DNA of 64,000 nucleotides from Aselliscus stoliczkanus (GCA_033961575.1 CM066732.1:98075187-98139186); one strand, 5' to 3'. Shown: positions 1 through 10,449, numbered from the stretch's first letter. Numbers and translations are program-made. Notes: a model not told the origin generated them from the letters alone.

Positions 1-231
1 GTGTACATATTTGGAGAGTAAGTGCACTTCAGGGAACTCTAACTTACTTGAAAAGAAAAAAAAAAAAGGATAAAAGAAGAAAAGAATACATTTGCATGCT
101 GCATGGAGACTCTATGGCTTGGGGCAGGGGGGCACACTTGGAGGCAGCCAGGGGCTTTGGAACTTGTATTGGCCATCATGATGGATGAGCTACTGAATGC
201 AAGTAGGCCTCAATTTCTCTGCTTCCTTCTT
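1..231. other. Unannotated unique sequence
   Basis: No gene or recognisable repeat is seen, apart from an A-rich patch near 50-90. Confidence 0.5.
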
Positions 232-272
232 CTTGCTATGCAGGAAAGCTAGGAGCTTTCCTGCATAGCAAG
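232..272. repeat. Perfect 19-bp inverted repeat with 3-nt loop
   Basis: The left arm CTTGCTATGCAGGAAAGCT (232-250) is followed by AGG and then by its exact reverse complement (254-272). It is not part of any SINE or LINE recognised here. A transcript from either strand would fold into a short perfect hairpin. Perfect arms suggest recent formation, for example by a template-switch mutation, or an assembly or sequencing fold-back. Confidence 0.9.
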
Positions 273-1768
273 TTTTGATTACAAACACAGGCCCACTGGT
301 CAGGGGTCTCAGCTCTCCCAGCTGAGGGGCCAGCAGTTGGTGCAGCCTCTGAAGAAGCCCATTCAGATCTCTGGTCTAGAGGCCCGTGTGCCAGACCAGA
401 ATGGGGAGATTGGAGGGGGAGAGAGGGAAGGAAAATGTGACTAGTGAGGCACATGTGCCTCTTTTAATGAGATCCTAAACTCATTCCTGTTCTCAAGATA
501 AAGGGGAGCAGTTCCTAGTCTGGAGAGGAAATTTGTCTCATTCTTTAAAATGTGCACTCACGCATGTGAACACCCATGCTTGAGCTATGCGAGGGTTAAA
601 GCTGATGACAGGTCCCTGGAGATGAAAATTCTGTGCCCCCTCTCAGCTGTTTCACGCATGACTGGATTGACTGACTGACTGACTCTCTCTTCTCTGGACA
701 GGGTCACATTAAACTAGGCATCAACTCTTACCCTCAGTTTCACCCGCAGCTCCTGAATGATGCAGGCAGGGCCAAGCACTCCCATTCGATGGGTCTGAGT
801 CCCCAGAGGGAGCTCAGCTTGGGACCTTGCATTCTGAGGTGATGAAGAGATCTTGAACAACAAGGCACAGCTGGGACAGCCTTACCAGCGACAGCAATCT
901 TAAGATTCTCAAATGCTTTTCTCCAGCTACCTTGCTCAGCTGTTTTAATAACCAGAGACAAAAGCGGGGTGTTGAGCAGAATGAATGCCCCCCTTGCCAT
1001 CTTTTTGGCACTTTCATTACAGGCAAAGTGACGCTGACTTTGAACAATGGGATATATAATCTTCATTATAATGCCCTTCATAGAAACAGAGGTTGATTAA
1101 TTTTAGTTTCTTCCCTTTAAACATGGTATGAGACCAGACAGAATTCAGGTGGGGTGATCTGGAAATATACAGAGGAAAAGCACTTTAAAAATGTTAGCAT
1201 TACTATTACATGTATAAGAATGCATATAAAAAAAGACTAGAAGGAAATAAGATCAAATGATATTAGTGTACTAAGGTGCTGAGATTAATAGGGCTTTTCT
1301 CATAGTTTCTAAATGTTCTGTGATGTGGTATGCTTTGTAATGAAAAATATTTATAAATAAAACAATTGCTGGTGCTCTTAGACTTCAAGTATTAAACAGT
1401 TTGTGCTCTGGATAATTAAATGTATATTACTGAATTCTCCACACACCAGATGTCATAATACACGTGAAAGCACCTTAGACACAGTCAGGTGGTATAAGTA
1501 TATTAGATATTATTGCCCCTCAATGTTTCTGAGAATTAGCTTGCCATTATCAGCAAGCTTTTTAGAATAGTTTGTTGTGGTAAGTGGTATTCAGTATGGC
1601 TGAAGGGAAAATTCACATTTCATCAACCAAAAACATCCTGACACTAAAAAAGGGCTTGCCTACTATCTCTTTGAAAATAAAGGAACAATAATCCATGACA
1701 AATTCCATCTTGGCTAGGCCTCTCTCCCATCTTGGGTGGAAGATGGAACCGCTGATGGAAATATTGAG

Positions 1769-1773
<5 letters not shown>
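273..1773. other. Unannotated unique sequence
   Basis: I see no supported gene or family-level repeat. A short GACT repeat lies near 667-684. Reading frames of up to about 113 codons on the minus strand at 740-1081 overlap each other in several frames and resemble no family I know. Confidence 0.5.

Positions 1774-1820
<47 letters not shown>
1774..1820. repeat. (GA)n microsatellite
   Basis: An uninterrupted GA dinucleotide run of about 23 units after a short imperfect AGACAGATA lead. It creates spurious serine/leucine and arginine/glutamate repeats in translated frames. Confidence 0.95.
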
Positions 1821-1825
<5 letters not shown>

Positions 1826-2628
1826 CAGAGTTGCCATGTGGTCAAACTGCCATAGTGTCCCATCCAAGCTGGCATAGCTCTCCCAGGAGGAGTAAGATCA
1901 AACAACAATCTGCTCAGCACAGCAAGCCACTTCCTCATGAGGTGGGACAATCTGGAGCTGCCCCATACTGACTTTTTATCATGTCCCACATAAGCAAATG
2001 CTGCACTAAATATCCAAATACATCTTATCAGGACACCAGAGCAACATCAGCATTTATGCTCAGGCTAATGCTCTATTGTAGTCAACAGGAATAAAATAAA
2101 CTTTCTCCACCACAACTCAATTGTTCTTTCTATAGCTTTTCATGAGATTCCACACAATGTCACAGCAGTACTTATGTAATTACTCTACATAACTCCGCCA
2201 GCAAGGAGGGGATAAGATCTCCTTATCACGGTACTGCAAACCAATAGCACCTCAGCAGACTGTCTCTGTGCACTGCTGCATTTTGGATAGTCTAGGAGTG
2301 CGGCCATCATGCAGAGGGGACACATGGGTGACTGGGCTTCAGCTCTGCAGAATAGCTTTCAGGAATGAGGACTGCACTGTCCCAAAATTTCTTAAGAAAA
2401 CGGTCTATGAGAAAAGAAAGGGAGCCTGTGCCTTCTAAGCTGGGTCCTCTTTAGTCAGGATGGTCAAAGGGACACGTGTGGGCAGTGTGCAGCCTCACCC
2501 AGCTGTGCTGGAACCCTGGGACAATCCATCAGGGAAGGGGAGTGAGCAGGAGAAGAGAGAGAGATGGAGTTGAAAAATAGTTTGTTTGCTTCCTTGAGGA
2601 AAACAGTAGGTCAGCAGAAAGCCGAATA

Positions 2629-2631
<3 letters not shown>
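1821..2631. other. Unannotated unique sequence
   Basis: No gene, exon-like frame or repeat family is recognised. Confidence 0.5.

Positions 2632-2672
<41 letters not shown>
2632..2672. repeat. (GT)n microsatellite
   Basis: Pure GT/TG run of about 20 units, followed by a G-rich GGCGGGGGGAGG stretch. Confidence 0.95.
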
Positions 2673-2673
<1 letters not shown>

Positions 2674-3366
2674 CGGGGGGAGGATGCTGCCAAGAGAAAG
2701 AGGGAGAGGTTGAATCCGGTCTTGGGAAATGATCTAATTTCGGAAATGGGCTCCTGATCCCCCTACTGCTAGGGAACCCAGCGGCCAGGAGCTGGACCTT
2801 GAAAAGTTCCACGGAGGCTCTGTTTGTCCTGTGGGACTAAGAATGACTTTCTTTTCTACTTGCAGTTCTGCTTCAGACCGTGAGAGGTGGACGCCCAGAG
2901 CAGACCTCGGGGCCAGTACAAAATCCAAGACCACAGCCCAGGGACTTGCCCACCAGGCCTGTCCAATGAAGGAATTCAGTTAAGGGAACGTAGCAACACC
3001 ACCTTGGTATCTGCTCATGAGTTCTCAGGATGTCCCCAGGCAGTCAAAGCTCCGCAGGATCTGCCAAGGTAGGGTGAGGAGAGGGGACAGGACCACTGCA
3101 TCAGGGAGTCCTCGCTCCTGTTCTGGGCTTCTCTCTGGTAGCACCCTCCCCAGCCCCCCACCCCCAAGCAAGACCCAATCCTTGGTGGTGGAGGTGGGCG
3201 GGGTGAGGAGACGGAGTTAGGAAGCAAGTGTCCTCCCTGCTCCACAGCCAAAAGACGATCCACAATCACAGGCTTGGTCAGAAAGCAATAGGAAATGTAA
3301 ATGGAGAACCCTATTCTTATGGTCTACGCTGTAGACCATGGTCTTATGGTCTTACTTTGTTTTAGA
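2673..3366. other. Unannotated sequence with short palindrome next to a MITE
   Basis: No gene is seen. At 3319-3339 there is a perfect 9-bp inverted repeat, ATGGTCTAC-GCT-GTAGACCAT. It is embedded in a direct repeat of CTTATGGTCT (3317-3326 and 3344-3353), just before the hAT-like element. Confidence 0.5.
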
Positions 3367-3600
3367 CAGGGGTCGGCAAACTTTTGAGACGAAAGAGCCA
3401 ATCCTGTCCCTCACAACAATTTAAAAATTATTCGAGAGCCATAAAACAAATGAAATCACCATTATGTGAATAATGTCCTTTAAAAATTTTGTAAATGAAA
3501 CTATGATAGTTTTATTTTCATTTTCAATTTTACTTCAGAGCCACATGTAGGTATCCAAAGAGCCGCATGTGACTCGTGAGCCGCAGTTTGCCGATCCCTG
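3367..3600. mobile_element. Non-autonomous hAT-like DNA transposon (MITE)
   Basis: The element begins CAGGGGTCGGCAAACT and ends AGTTTGCCGATCCCTG, which are 16-bp terminal inverted repeats with one mismatch. The CAGGGG...CCCTG termini are typical of hAT elements. Internally it repeats GAGCCA/GAGAGCC words and is AT-rich, with no transposase. The flanks TTTTAGAC (3360-3367) and TTCTAGGC (3601-3608) agree at 6 of 8 positions, which fits a decayed 8-bp duplication. Length is 234 bp. The exact subfamily is not named. Confidence 0.8.
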
Positions 3601-3912
3601 TTCTAGGCCAGCAGACTTCACCACTGCTCAAAGCCACAGACAATGCTGCTCAGGAAGCCCAGAGATCCTTCTCTGTGCTTTACACACTTGCCCTTCACAC
3701 CCCCTTCCCTCACATTTCATCTCCAGCCTCCCTGCCAATAACAACAATCACCTCACACCTTACTACAATTTACACTCCTTGTGTAAACAGAAAGACTGCT
3801 TAGCAAGTTTCCACATTGTACCTTTCACTTGTAACTTCCATGGGTGATATTATTTGCACTTAGGTGTGTTAACAGTAAGACTCTAGTAATAACAATACTT
3901 AGCACATTTTTA

Positions 3913-4076
3913 CTTTTTTTTAGCTGAGCCATCCTGCCACCTGTTGGCAGCTCAACGGCAGCTCAGCTCAGGCTGGTTCCTGAGCTGAGCTGCGCGCTGC
4001 ATCGAACTGCTGTTGCTCAGAGCTCAGCTCGCACTCTTGAGTGAGCTCTTAACCAAGTGAGCCACTTGGCGGGCCC
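3913..4076 (-). mobile_element. Family C tRNA-derived SINE
   Basis: Read on the minus strand it has a tRNA-like head with box A (TGGCTCA) and a box B-like AGTTCGATGC, then a body ending in a short A-tail. An exact 17-bp TSD, TACTTAGCACATTTTTA, lies at 3896-3912 and 4077-4093. The 3' part holds an intact CTCF-core-like word, CCAACAGGTGGCAGG, at 3933-3947 (minus strand). Small internal insertions relative to the other copies enlarge the middle. Confidence 0.9.
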
Positions 4077-4084
4077 TACTTAGC

Positions 4085-4275
4085 ACATTTTTAACCCTTC
4101 AGAGGGTATTCACAGCTATTAGATGATTTTACAGTCTCATACAAAATTCACAGAGACCAGCAGGATGGGCATCCTTCTCAATTTATAAATGAAGAAAAGG
4201 TAACCAGATGTTAAGCAACTTGCCAAAAGGTTATGGCACAGGTGAAACCAATTCCCAGGTGTCTCGATCATTACT
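4085..4275 (-). repeat. MIR relic (probable)
   Basis: Contains decayed forms of the reverse-complement MIR core, such as AATTTATAAATGAAGAAAAGG and GTTAAGCAACTTGCC, followed by a CACAGGTGAAACCAA segment. Divergence is high and the boundaries are approximate. Confidence 0.45.
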
Positions 4276-4280
4276 CAAGG

Positions 4281-4999
4281 TCTAGTTCTATGAAAAAGTT
4301 CTGTGCTACCTGAGTGAAATGTTCATTACAGGAGAAATTTGGCAGAGCTGAGCTGCACATGACGGGAAGAAAGGTACTCAGCCAAGCCTTGTCAGTGCCC
4401 AGATTCAATTAAATGTCATCAGGAAAAGGGCTATTCAGTTTATGCACTTAGCCCTTCCTGATCTCAGCCTGTTGCTGGGGACTGGCCCAGAAAGGCACCG
4501 ATGGGATCCAGGGCATTCTTCTGACCCAGAGATGCCTTTGTCTGTGGGATTACGCAGGAGGTGGCCGCCTGCTGGAGGTGGAAGCCCAAAGCACATGGGC
4601 AAGCTCAGCAATGCACTGGGAGACAGTGGCTGACTCCAAGGTTGTATTACAGACCCCACAGTATTCAGTAACCATCTGTGCTTCCCTACCCCAAATTCAG
4701 GGACTGAGTGAGAATTTGGGGGCCAAAGTAAGATGAATAACAAAGGTATATGGGGTTGCTTTTTACTCATTCAGGCGCCATCCCAAAATGTGTAGGTGAT
4801 AATACATGTGGGGAAGGAGGGTTGATTCATCCTGGTGTGCCCTATCTGAACAACAACTATGACATTTTACTTAGCATTTCTGTAGCATCTCTTTCCACAG
4901 AGCTTGGCGCTTACCACATCCACCTTCTCTTAACTTGATGAAATAGCTTTGTCTAACAGGGGATCAGAACCCATGCCCTTTTAATAAGACTGTTCCCAC
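4281..4999. other. Unannotated sequence
   Basis: No gene found. A weak MIR-like minus-strand trace (GAACCCATGCCCTTTTAATAAG) lies near 4860-4975. Confidence 0.4.
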
Positions 5000-5280
5000 C
5001 ATCCTCCAAGGCCTAAGATGAAATTGATCACTCCTCATGAAATCTTTTCTGATTCCTTCCAACGATCTATATAATTTCCTCCCTTTAAAGGCTCAAAACA
5101 TTCATCTCTAAACTCATATTTTTTTTCAGACATTTGTGTAGTAGGTTCATTCCACCTCAAGGAATAATTAAATTATGTTTCTTGGGGGTAGGAACTGTGT
5201 CCCATTCACTGTTTAATCACACCAAGGCCTGACAATAATGCCTTGGCCATGGTGAGTGATCCATGAATACTGTTAAACAG
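5000..5280 (+). repeat. L2 3'-end relic (probable)
   Basis: The order of words resembles the L2 3' end: GAAATCTTTTCTGATTCCTTCC, then GGTAGGAACTGTGTCCCATT, then GCCATGGTGAGTGATCCATGAATA. The last two are decayed versions of the GGCAGGGACTGTGTC and TAGGTGCTCAATAAA blocks. Confidence 0.5.
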
Positions 5281-5840
5281 ACATGAATTGTTTTTTCCCT
5301 GCTTCTATGCTGGGACGTCTTTGGGACTTCCCCGGGTAGCCATGACCTTAGTGAGTGCCCACATCCATGTAAGTAGCTAAGCAGAGGCACAGCCTTCATC
5401 TCTCAAGGGTGTGTGTGGTGTAAGCACAGTTGGACAAACTGATCTAGAGTTCAGATTAGGTGATTGCTAAGGTTCCTTCTAATTCTAAAGTTCTGACTAA
5501 ATGAAAATAACAGGTTAGTGGATCTGAAGGGGGAATAATAAATACGGAATTAATGAATAAAAGGAAGTTGGGTATGTTGTGCACCAAGGAAAAATACTAA
5601 ATATTCAGGGAAGGCTTTTGAGAGGTAATATAACTGAAGATGCTCTATGAATAATAGGAAGAACATCTCCCAGAGAAAGTGGGGGTGTGTCTAGTACAAC
5701 AGGGCCTGGTATAGGAAATGTCTTGAAATGAGATCAAATGAATACAGACTAAATCTGACAAGGAAAGTATAGTAAAGGCAGTGAGGTAGTCTGAAACAAG
5801 TGACAATCTGAAAAGCATAAGTGAGCTTTTGTTCAAAGAC

Positions 5841-5841
<1 letters not shown>
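5281..5841. other. Unannotated sequence
   Basis: No gene seen. A short MIR-tail-like word (GATTGCTAAGGTTCCTTCTA) lies near 5461-5480. Confidence 0.4.

Positions 5842-5842
<1 letters not shown>

Positions 5843-5889
<47 letters not shown>
5843..5889. repeat. (GT)n microsatellite
   Basis: Pure TG/GT run of about 23 units, followed by an interrupted CTCTGTGTGTGTATT tail. It lies 30 bp upstream of the mariner-like MITE. Confidence 0.95.
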
Positions 5890-5890
<1 letters not shown>

Positions 5891-5919
5891 TCTGTGTGTG
5901 TATTGGTAGATGAGTTATA

Positions 5920-5999
5920 TTGGGTCGTCGGAAAGGTCATGATGTATTTTTCTATGTTTTTCATTGCAAAACTGTGTCATGACTTTTCTGATGACCCAA
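5920..5999. mobile_element. 80-bp mariner-like MITE
   Basis: The element is almost entirely palindromic. It begins TTGGGTCGTCGGAAAGGTCA and ends TGACTTTTCTGATGACCCAA, with a few mismatches between arms. It is flanked by TA on both sides (5918-5919, 6000-6001), the Tc1/mariner target duplication. Its size and form resemble primate MADE1, an 80-bp mariner-derived MITE, but the terminal sequence differs. A second copy lies at 15309-15386. Confidence 0.85.
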
Positions 6000-6009
6000 T
6001 ATTAAATAC

Positions 6010-6200
6010 AGACTTTGGAATCAGATTAGTATGGAATACTGGCTGCCATGCTTACTAGCTGTGGGACATTGGATAAATTATTTAACCTCTCTAAGTTTTG
6101 GTTTCTTTACATTTATCATGAAGATATATATGCATCTTCATGTGAGGTTAAATGAGATAAATGATATAAAATGCTTAGCGCAACGCTTAGCCCGCATTCA
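6010..6200 (+). repeat. MIR SINE relic
   Basis: Good order of MIR core words: ACTAGCTGTGGGACATTGGA, ATTTAACCTCTCTAAGTTT, GAGGTTAAATGAGATAA and AAAATGCTTAGCGCA. It is followed at 6205-6260 by an L2-like minus-strand fragment (ATTTATTGAGTATCCTGTATG). Confidence 0.7.
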
Positions 6201-6270
6201 TGTAACAGATATTTATTGAGTATCCTGTATGTGCTAGATAGTATGCTAAGCATTTTACATGGCAAATAAT

Positions 6271-7377
6271 CAGAAAATGGAAGCTATAATTATCATTAGC
6301 CAAAGGGACTATACCTCCCCTCTCTGCATCCCCCACTGCAAATTATGTCCCTTTTGATTCTGGAACTTAGAAGAAAAAATGGTATTTTACTCTACATGTG
6401 AGTTCATTTATTTGCTTTCAGTATATTTTGCTTAAAAAAATAAAACAAACCAAAAATTTGTCCTCAGCTTTAGGTACACTGTAAATGCAAATTAAGTAAC
6501 AGGGATTTTCTTAAAGTCTCAAAGCTTTAACACTGTCTCTTCTTTGAGCACAGAGGAGGGGTTCCACAGATCCTTCCCTCCTCTTGGAAAGTCATTTCTT
6601 GACATGGTACCCAAAGAGACATCTTGAAAAAGACATGCATGGTTATGTGTCCCATCTCCAGGGACAGTCTTCTCCCTTGTATGTGAAATAGGCTTTGGCA
6701 GCTGCTCGGTATCATTAGACCAAGGGCAAGTCAACTGCTCTCTCAGGCTTAAAATAAAGTTATCTCAAACCAAAAATATGAAGCATTTGACCAAGAAAAG
6801 GAAGGCAATGGAGATCCAGTTAACATGAGGGATTTCTTATTGATCTTATGAGGTTTCTGGAAGTCTGATTTGCATTTATTATATTTATGTAGGTATTTGT
6901 ATGTTTGGTATTACGGAGAAACAGCTGAAAGGCACCTACTTTGCAAGAAAGGGCAATTTTTTTGTGTGTAGATCTGCAAACCATAAAACTTGAATGAGGT
7001 TTATTTTTGCTAAGCATACATTTCATGAGCAATCAATCTCTGTGGTAAATATATTAGTTTCCAATAAAGGAGTAAGTTATTCTTATATATGTTGCAATGT
7101 TTTCCAATGGGCTGTCTCTATTTTGTAACCAAGAATAAGGTAGCAACTTCAGAGACCATTTTTTTGAGGTTTTGGCTGTACCACAGTGTTTTCAGATTTT
7201 CAGATGGATAATTTGGGATCCATTTGGGGTTCAGGTGTTTTGGTGAAAGCTCCCCACAGATAAGGCAAAGACATAAGAATTAAGTAACCAGTACGTGCAA
7301 ATAAGGACTCTAGAAAAATCACTCATGGTTGCACTTATTCAAGCCTTGGTTGGGTGAGAAGAAAGGAGGGCGCATAG
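6271..7377. other. Unannotated AT-rich sequence
   Basis: I see no gene, no long frame and no repeat that I can name. Confidence 0.5.
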
Positions 7378-7386
7378 TCACTATTT

Positions 7387-7526
7387 TTTTTTTTTTTTTT
7401 TTTTAGCTCAGCCATCCTGCCACCTTTTGGCAGCTCAGCTCAGGCTGGGCATCAAACTGCTGTTGCTCAGAGCTCAGCTCACACTCTTGAGCAACCTCTT
7501 AACCAACTGAGCCACTTGGCCAGCCC
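7387..7526 (-). mobile_element. Family C tRNA-derived SINE
   Basis: Minus-strand copy with a T-run of about 22 as its reversed A-tail. TSD TCACTATTT occurs at 7378-7386 and 7527-7535. The CTCF-core-like word at 7416-7430 reads CCAAAAGGTGGCAGG on the minus strand, one change from the intact form at 3933. Confidence 0.88.
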
Positions 7527-7535
7527 TCACTATTT

Positions 7536-8664
7536 CACTTAATAATTTGAATGTGATTCCATCACACTTAGAGTAGATCCATTTCCAAAGTAATACTTGG
7601 TTTTCTCTAATCCTGTGTATTCTTAATTGATACAATAATCTCTAGGTTGGATAAGGTATTTCCCATCATAAATTTATAAACCTTTACAAAGTAATTTGAG
7701 GGGAAATTACTTCAAATGTCAAGTAACTCCAGGGACTTACTCTTGGAATTTATGTTTCTATTTTTAATGTTTTAATCCTGACACAATTTTTTTCCTTAAG
7801 TCCTTTCAAGTATTGAAGGTAATAAATGAGCTCTCATGCAAACAGCTCATCAGAAGGGAAATTGGAATTTTCTTCATTTAATTCTTTTAAATTCAGCTGT
7901 TTTGTGGGAAAATGTAAAAAATAAATAAAATCAAACCAATTAAAATACACATGATGTGAGATGACATTTTCTGCTCCAAAATTTTCAGCATCTCGGTTAC
8001 TTAGAAACATCTGTTCGACTAAAAATAAATAAATAAATAAATAAATTGAACGCAGTAATCTCAAAAAGTCATCCAGTCTGATCCTGCTCTTGGGTCATAT
8101 GACAACTAAAATAGCTTCCAAATGTAATTGCCTATATTAATGTTTCCAAAACTTAACTTTGCAACACTCCAAGACATCAAACAAAATGAATTTTAAACCA
8201 TTTTCATTTGTTCAAGATGCTACATAGCACTTTCTTCATGCGCGTGTGCGAGTGCGTATGTGTGTCTCCTTCTAAAAGGCTGGAAGTTGTGAGTCTATGA
8301 ATTTCAGATGAGGTACAAGCAAGGAGACAATTACTAATGTCCGTTAGTAGTTAGCCATCATTTCGATAACTTTATATTTAGGCTTTTTCTCTTTTGTCTC
8401 TGTAACATTGATCATACTGTTATCTCATTTCCTCTAACTCTACTATCTGTGAAAATGAAAAATCACCATCAGCCGTCCCTTATTGGTTCTTTTATCTACA
8501 AGATCAGGAAGCAGATCAGAAGCAGTTAAATCAGCCTTTTTTGAGGGGAGTAAATATCTTTCCCCATCATCGCTTTTAAAAACTGATTCAAGGGCCCACT
8601 TGATACAAACCTACTACTTTAATGATTTCATTTTCCTTAGACAGACATCCCTCTAGATCTGAAA
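7536..8664. other. Unannotated AT-rich sequence
   Basis: No gene seen. It contains an (AAAT)n run at 8021-8046 and a short alternating CGTGTGCG patch near 8240-8265. Confidence 0.5.
8021..8046. repeat. (AAAT)n microsatellite
   Basis: Five to six consecutive AAAT units. Confidence 0.9.
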
Positions 8665-8999
8665 CCCACCCAACTGAGTGGCGTGCTGGTTAAGAACTAG
8701 CTTGGGATGCTGGTTCTAAGCAGCAGGGCCCCGGTTCGGATCCCACATATGAGGGCCAGTGACACTGCCCTCTACAATTAAGATGGTGAACAACAGCTCC
8801 ACCTGGAGCTGGGCTGCTGTGAGTCCCTGGGGATGGAGGCCGGAGACCGATCTGCCTCACCTGGGAAGAGCGCAATGATAATACCAACATGGGCCAGTGA
8901 AGCAACGTCCTCCACAACTAGACTGAAGAACAAAAAAGGATCGCAACTTAATTCTGTTCGCCTTCCTGAATTTCCCAATAAAATCTTTAAAAAAAAAAG
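8665..8999 (+). mobile_element. Family B SINE, internally deleted
   Basis: It has the family head (GAGTGGCGTGCTGGTTAAGA, box B GGTTCGGATCC) and the usual end (CCCAATAAAATCTTTAAAA). The central body with the repeated CAGCCAGCGTGAGC units is missing: the text passes from GTGAGTCCCTGGGGATGG directly to GCCGGAGACCGATCTGCC. Length is about 335 bp, against about 440 for complete copies. No clear TSD is visible. It carries extra bases in the head (GGTTCTAAGCAGCAGGGCC), shared with the copy at 40089. Confidence 0.85.
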
Positions 9000-9079
9000 A
9001 CCGATGCATAAGTTTTGCAGTTTCCCAAGTGCATGTTCACAAAAATTCTCAAATTTAAAAATTATCCTTAATCTTTTTT

Positions 9080-9235
9080 TTTTACAGATGTGAAAACTGA
9101 GTGAGGTTATGTGTCACCTATTAAAGGATGTGTGATGATTTCTGATTAGGTGTCTAGGAAATGCTGAGGAGGGGCTCAAACCCAGTTCTCTACCCCAAAT
9201 CCTTGATTCTCTCCAGTGTCCCTTACTGATCTCCC
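9080..9235 (-). repeat. MIR relic (probable)
   Basis: TTTACAGATGTGAAAACTGA and GGGGCTCAAACCCAGTTCTC fit a reversed MIR. A 17-bp word, TATGTGTCACCTATTAA (9107-9123), which is not MIR consensus, recurs in the MIR at 10450-10610. Confidence 0.45.
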
Positions 9236-9284
9236 AGAAGGTGTCATTTGTATTACTTGGTTTAGTTTTTCTCCGTGTGCTTTT

Positions 9285-9730
9285 TTTTTTTTTTTTTTTT
9301 AAAGATTTTATTGGGGAATTGGTGGAGGGGAACAGCGTTGGGGAATCGGGGAAGGGGAACAGACAAGTTGCCGTCTTCTTGTTCTTCAGTTTAGTTGCGG
9401 AAGATGTTGCTTCACTGTTGGTATCGTCATTGTGCTCTTCCCGGATGAGGCAGATCGGTCTCTGGCCTCTGGATGTCGCTCATCGCGGCTATCGGCAGCT
9501 CACGCTTGGCTGCCAGCCGCTCACGCTGGCTGCGGGCCACTCACTGTAGCCTATGGCAGCCCACTGCAGCAGGGGCTGCAGCCCACACCATCACAGGGGC
9601 TCGCACAGCCCAGCCCCAGGTGGAGCTGTCGTTAGCTGTAGAGGGCGCACTGGCCCTCATGTGGGATCCGAACCGGGGCCGCTGGCATCCCAAAACCAGC
9701 GCTTAACCAATGCACCACTCGGCCGGCCCC
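9285..9730 (-). mobile_element. Family B SINE, young subfamily
   Basis: Complete minus-strand copy, from TTTTAAAGATTTTATTGGGG to CACTCGGCCGGCCCC. TSD TTCTCCGTGTGCTTTT is exact at 9269-9284 and 9731-9746. It shares both diagnostic deletions (loss of TAT in CACATATGAGG and of ATGGGCC in CCAACATGGGCCAGTG) with the copies at 33048, 40897 and 56548, suggesting a recent source gene. Confidence 0.93.
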
Positions 9731-9839
9731 TTCTCCGTGTGCTTTTAAGTCATGCAGCCTCAAAGTGAAGGCGCACTCCAGTGTTGTACAGTGAAAGCAT
9801 TATCATTTGATTTTGAATGTTGTGCTCTTGCCAATAGCC

Positions 9840-10307
9840 ATTTTTTTTTTTAAAGATTTTATTGGGGACTTGGGGGAGGGGAACAGCATCGGGGAATTGG
9901 GGAAGGGGAACAGACCAGTTGCTGTCTTTTTGTTCTTCAGTCTAGTTGCAACATCCTCAGTAACTAGAGGATGGGCGTCACTGGCCCATGTTGGTATCGT
10001 CATTGCGCTCTTCCCGGATGAGGCATATCGGTCGCTGGCCTCTGGATATTGCTCACCGCAGCTATTGGCAGCTCACGCTGGCTGTCAGCTGCTCACGCTG
10101 GCTGCTGGCCACTCACTGTAGCCTATGGCAGCCCACTGCAGCAAGGGCTGCAGCTATGCCATCCCAGGGACTCACAGCAGCCCAGCTCCAGGTGGAGCTG
10201 TTGTTAGCTGTAGAGTGCACTGTCACTGGCCCTCATATGTGGGATCCGAACCGGGGCCGCTGGCATCCCAAAACCAGCTCTTAATCAATGCGCTACTCGG
10301 CTGGCCC
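9840..10307 (-). mobile_element. Family B SINE
   Basis: Complete minus-strand copy with TSD GCCAATAGCC at 9830-9839 and 10308-10317. It keeps the bases missing from the young subfamily and has a 12-bp extra segment (AACTAGAGGATG on the plus strand) near the ATGGGCC block. It is therefore older or from another lineage than its neighbour 110 bp upstream. Confidence 0.92.
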
Positions 10308-10449
10308 GCCAATAGCCTTTTAAAATACCCTCTCCTCATCGATTATTAATTCAACTGCCAGTCTGCCTGTTTTCCAATCATTTCTCCTGCGTTTCCTTGG
10401 GCTGGCAAGCAAGTATCATTGCTTATTCATGTACTTTCCTTTCCCTCCT

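Noticed and set aside
1695..1877. Arg-Glu repeat protein frame
   Set aside because: It is the translation of the GA microsatellite.
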